Shown here: positions 5,827-6,632 of the stretch, piece by piece | Layout: the number at the start of each line of letters is the position of its first letter | How positions within the stretch are numbered: the first letter of the stretch is position 1 | Source: Thermoplasmatales archaeon | GTDB lineage: Archaea > Thermoplasmatota > E2 > UBA202 > DSCA01 | Length of the DNA stretch: 6,632 nt | NCBI GenBank assembly: GCA_011049295.1 | Contig: DSCA01000210.1 | Coordinates: 1 to 6,632, forward strand | Direction of reading: 5' to 3' | Translations under genes and position numbers: made by a program | The notes under the pieces: generated by a model | Seen by the model: only the letters and a program-made list of their open reading frames with translations | The model's database searches: none | Told to the model about the DNA's origin: nothing

Positions 5827-6540
5827 ATGGTTGACAGTGGCAAAAAAGGGAAATTGACAACTGCTTTTGGCATACCGGTTGGCGATGACCAGAACAGTCT
5901 CACCGCAGGGGAACGGGGACCTGTTTTGATGCAGGATGTTCATCTTCTTGAGAAGTTGGGCCATTTTGACCGCGAGCGTATTCCTGAACGTGTTGTGCAC
6001 GCCAAGGGGGCTGGCGCCGGCGGTTATTTTGAGGTGACTGCCGATGTCACCCAGTACACGAAAGCCAAGTTTCTGTCTGAGGTGGGTAAACGAACCGAGG
6101 TGTTCGCCCGTTTTTCTACGGTGGGCGGTGAAAAAGGGTCGGCAGATGCTGAGCGTGACCCGCGGGGATTCGCGGTCAAGTTTTATACCAAGGAGGGCAA
6201 TTATGATTTTGTAGGTAACAATACACCTGTTTTTTTCATACGTGACCCGTTAAAATTTCCTGATTTCATTCATACCCAAAAGCGTAACCCGGCTACCAAC
6301 TGTAAAGACCCCGATATGTTCTGGGATTTCCTCTCCTTGACACCTGAGTCAATTCACCAGGTAACCATTCTCTTCTCAGACCGTGGCATTCCCGCCACCT
6401 ACCGACATATGAATGGATATAGCAGCCATACGTTTATGTGGTACAACGAGGCCCACGACTATTTCTGGGTGAAATATCATTTTAAGACCGACCAGGGAAT
6501 TAAAAATCTTACTCGGCAGGAGGCGTTGTCCGGTAAGTAA
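5827..6540 (+). pseudogene. Truncated monofunctional heme catalase (N-terminal half)
   Basis: This frame encodes 237 residues of a clade-type heme catalase (hydrogen peroxide to water and oxygen), a family normally about 480-500 residues long. The sequence is collinear with the family from TTAFGIPVGDDQNSLTAG (11-28) onward. The distal active-site motif FDRERIPERVVHAKGAGA holds His59; RFSTVGGEKGSADAERDPRG (95-114) and GNNTPVFFIRDP (130-141, distal Asn) follow. Next come FPDFIHTQKRNP (144-155), FSDRGIPATYRHMNGYSSHTF (in 183-203) and YHFKTDQGIKNLTRQEA (217-233). It stops at Ser-Gly-Lys-stop, where the family continues with a segment like DPDxATRDLYEAI. None of the three forward frames after the stop resumes catalase sequence. 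The missing half contains the proximal heme-ligand tyrosine, so the product should not be an active catalase. The gene is more AT-rich than its neighbours, which suggests acquisition by transfer. A probable insertion sequence begins a few bases after the stop. Confidence 0.85.
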
Positions 6541-6545
6541 ATAAA

Positions 6546-6632
6546 GGGGCTCCGTTATGTAGCAAACGGATGGGATGCAAGAAGCAGAAGCGGATAGACC
6601 GTAAACTTCAAACGAATTGGAAGGTCTATAAT
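6546..6632 (+). mobile_element. Probable left end of an IS5-family insertion sequence (partial)
   Basis: Starting with GGGGCTCCGTTATGTAGC, just after the catalase break, the sequence is unrelated to catalase. It opens into a frame resembling an IS5-family transposase. The G-rich start and following TTATGTAGCAAA resemble in style the terminal repeats of the IS903-like branch, though this is a memory-based impression. A small inverted repeat (TCCGTT 6551-6556, AACGGA 6565-6570) lies in this end. The exact boundary is uncertain (between about 6532 and 6546), because the other end and any target duplication lie beyond the window. Confidence 0.45.
6570..6632 (+). CDS. Transposase N-terminus, IS5-like (partial, runs off window)
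   Basis: ATG 6570 opens a frame that reaches the window end without a stop, giving 21 residues (MGCKKQKRIDRKL, then QTNWKVYN). The basic start followed by NW-x-x-YN resembles the beginning of IS5-family DDE transposases, which commonly read as a basic stretch, NWxxYN and then a segment on the theme of RGSLTxW. The frame is open back to 6537, immediately after a TAA at 6534-6536. No Shine-Dalgarno is evident. With so few residues the call is tentative. Confidence 0.4.
   Translation, partial: MGCKKQKRIDRKLQTNWKVYN

Noticed and set aside
6594..6629. Stem formed by ATAGACC (6594-6600) and GGTCTAT (6623-6629)
   Set aside because: It lies inside the putative transposase reading frame with a 22-base loop. 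It is probably incidental.
6532..6632. Possible group II intron starting at GTAAGT within the catalase gene
   Set aside because: Bacterial and archaeal group II introns start with GUGYG, which is absent. The open frame at 6570 looks more like a transposase than an intron-encoded protein, and too little sequence is available.
1..6632. CRISPR arrays, tRNA or rRNA genes
   Set aside because: No regularly spaced direct repeats, cloverleaf-like segments or rRNA-like stretches were seen on either strand.

Overview
The window reads as archaeal chromosome. It carries an eIF5A with an intact hypusination loop, an archaeal-type tRNA C56 2'-O-methylase (aTrm56), AT-rich TATA-like boxes at the distance expected in archaea, and oligo-T terminator tracts. 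The eIF5A sequence and the aTrm56-HD fusion suggest a Euryarchaeota-related methanogen or Thermoplasmata lineage (Methanomassiliicoccales-like would fit). This placement is from memory of the families and is not secure.

Layout. (1) About 32-2971, minus strand: a very large polytopic membrane protein that looks like a GT-C (PMT/ArnT-like) glycosyltransferase, interrupted by four tandem Ig-like modules of about 92 residues. (2) About 2972-3160: a divergent promoter region. (3) 3161-5162, plus strand: a tight three-gene cluster of a small four-helix membrane protein, an aTrm56-HD phosphohydrolase fusion, and PdxT (glutaminase subunit of PLP synthase). Both junctions are overlapping stop/start codons, so translation is probably coupled. 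(4) 5187-5570, minus strand: eIF5A, convergent with pdxT and sharing an A-tract/palindrome/T-tract terminator. (5) 5571-5826: intergenic region with divergent promoters for eIF5A and catalase, including a perfect 17-bp dyad in front of the catalase gene. (6) 5827-6540, plus strand: the N-terminal half of a monofunctional heme catalase. It ends in a stop where the family normally continues, so the proximal heme-ligand half is missing. (7) 6546 to the end: probable left end of an insertion sequence, with an open frame whose first 21 codons resemble the N-terminus of an IS5-family transposase.

The 3.1-5.6 kb block is GC-rich, conserved housekeeping DNA (tRNA modification, vitamin B6, translation factor). 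The catalase end is visibly more AT-rich, with different codon use, and is truncated next to a mobile element. It looks like an acquired and then damaged oxidative-defence gene. The most unusual coding feature is the Ig-array insertion inside the membrane transferase. I did not find a convincing new multi-gene defence or mobile system in this window.
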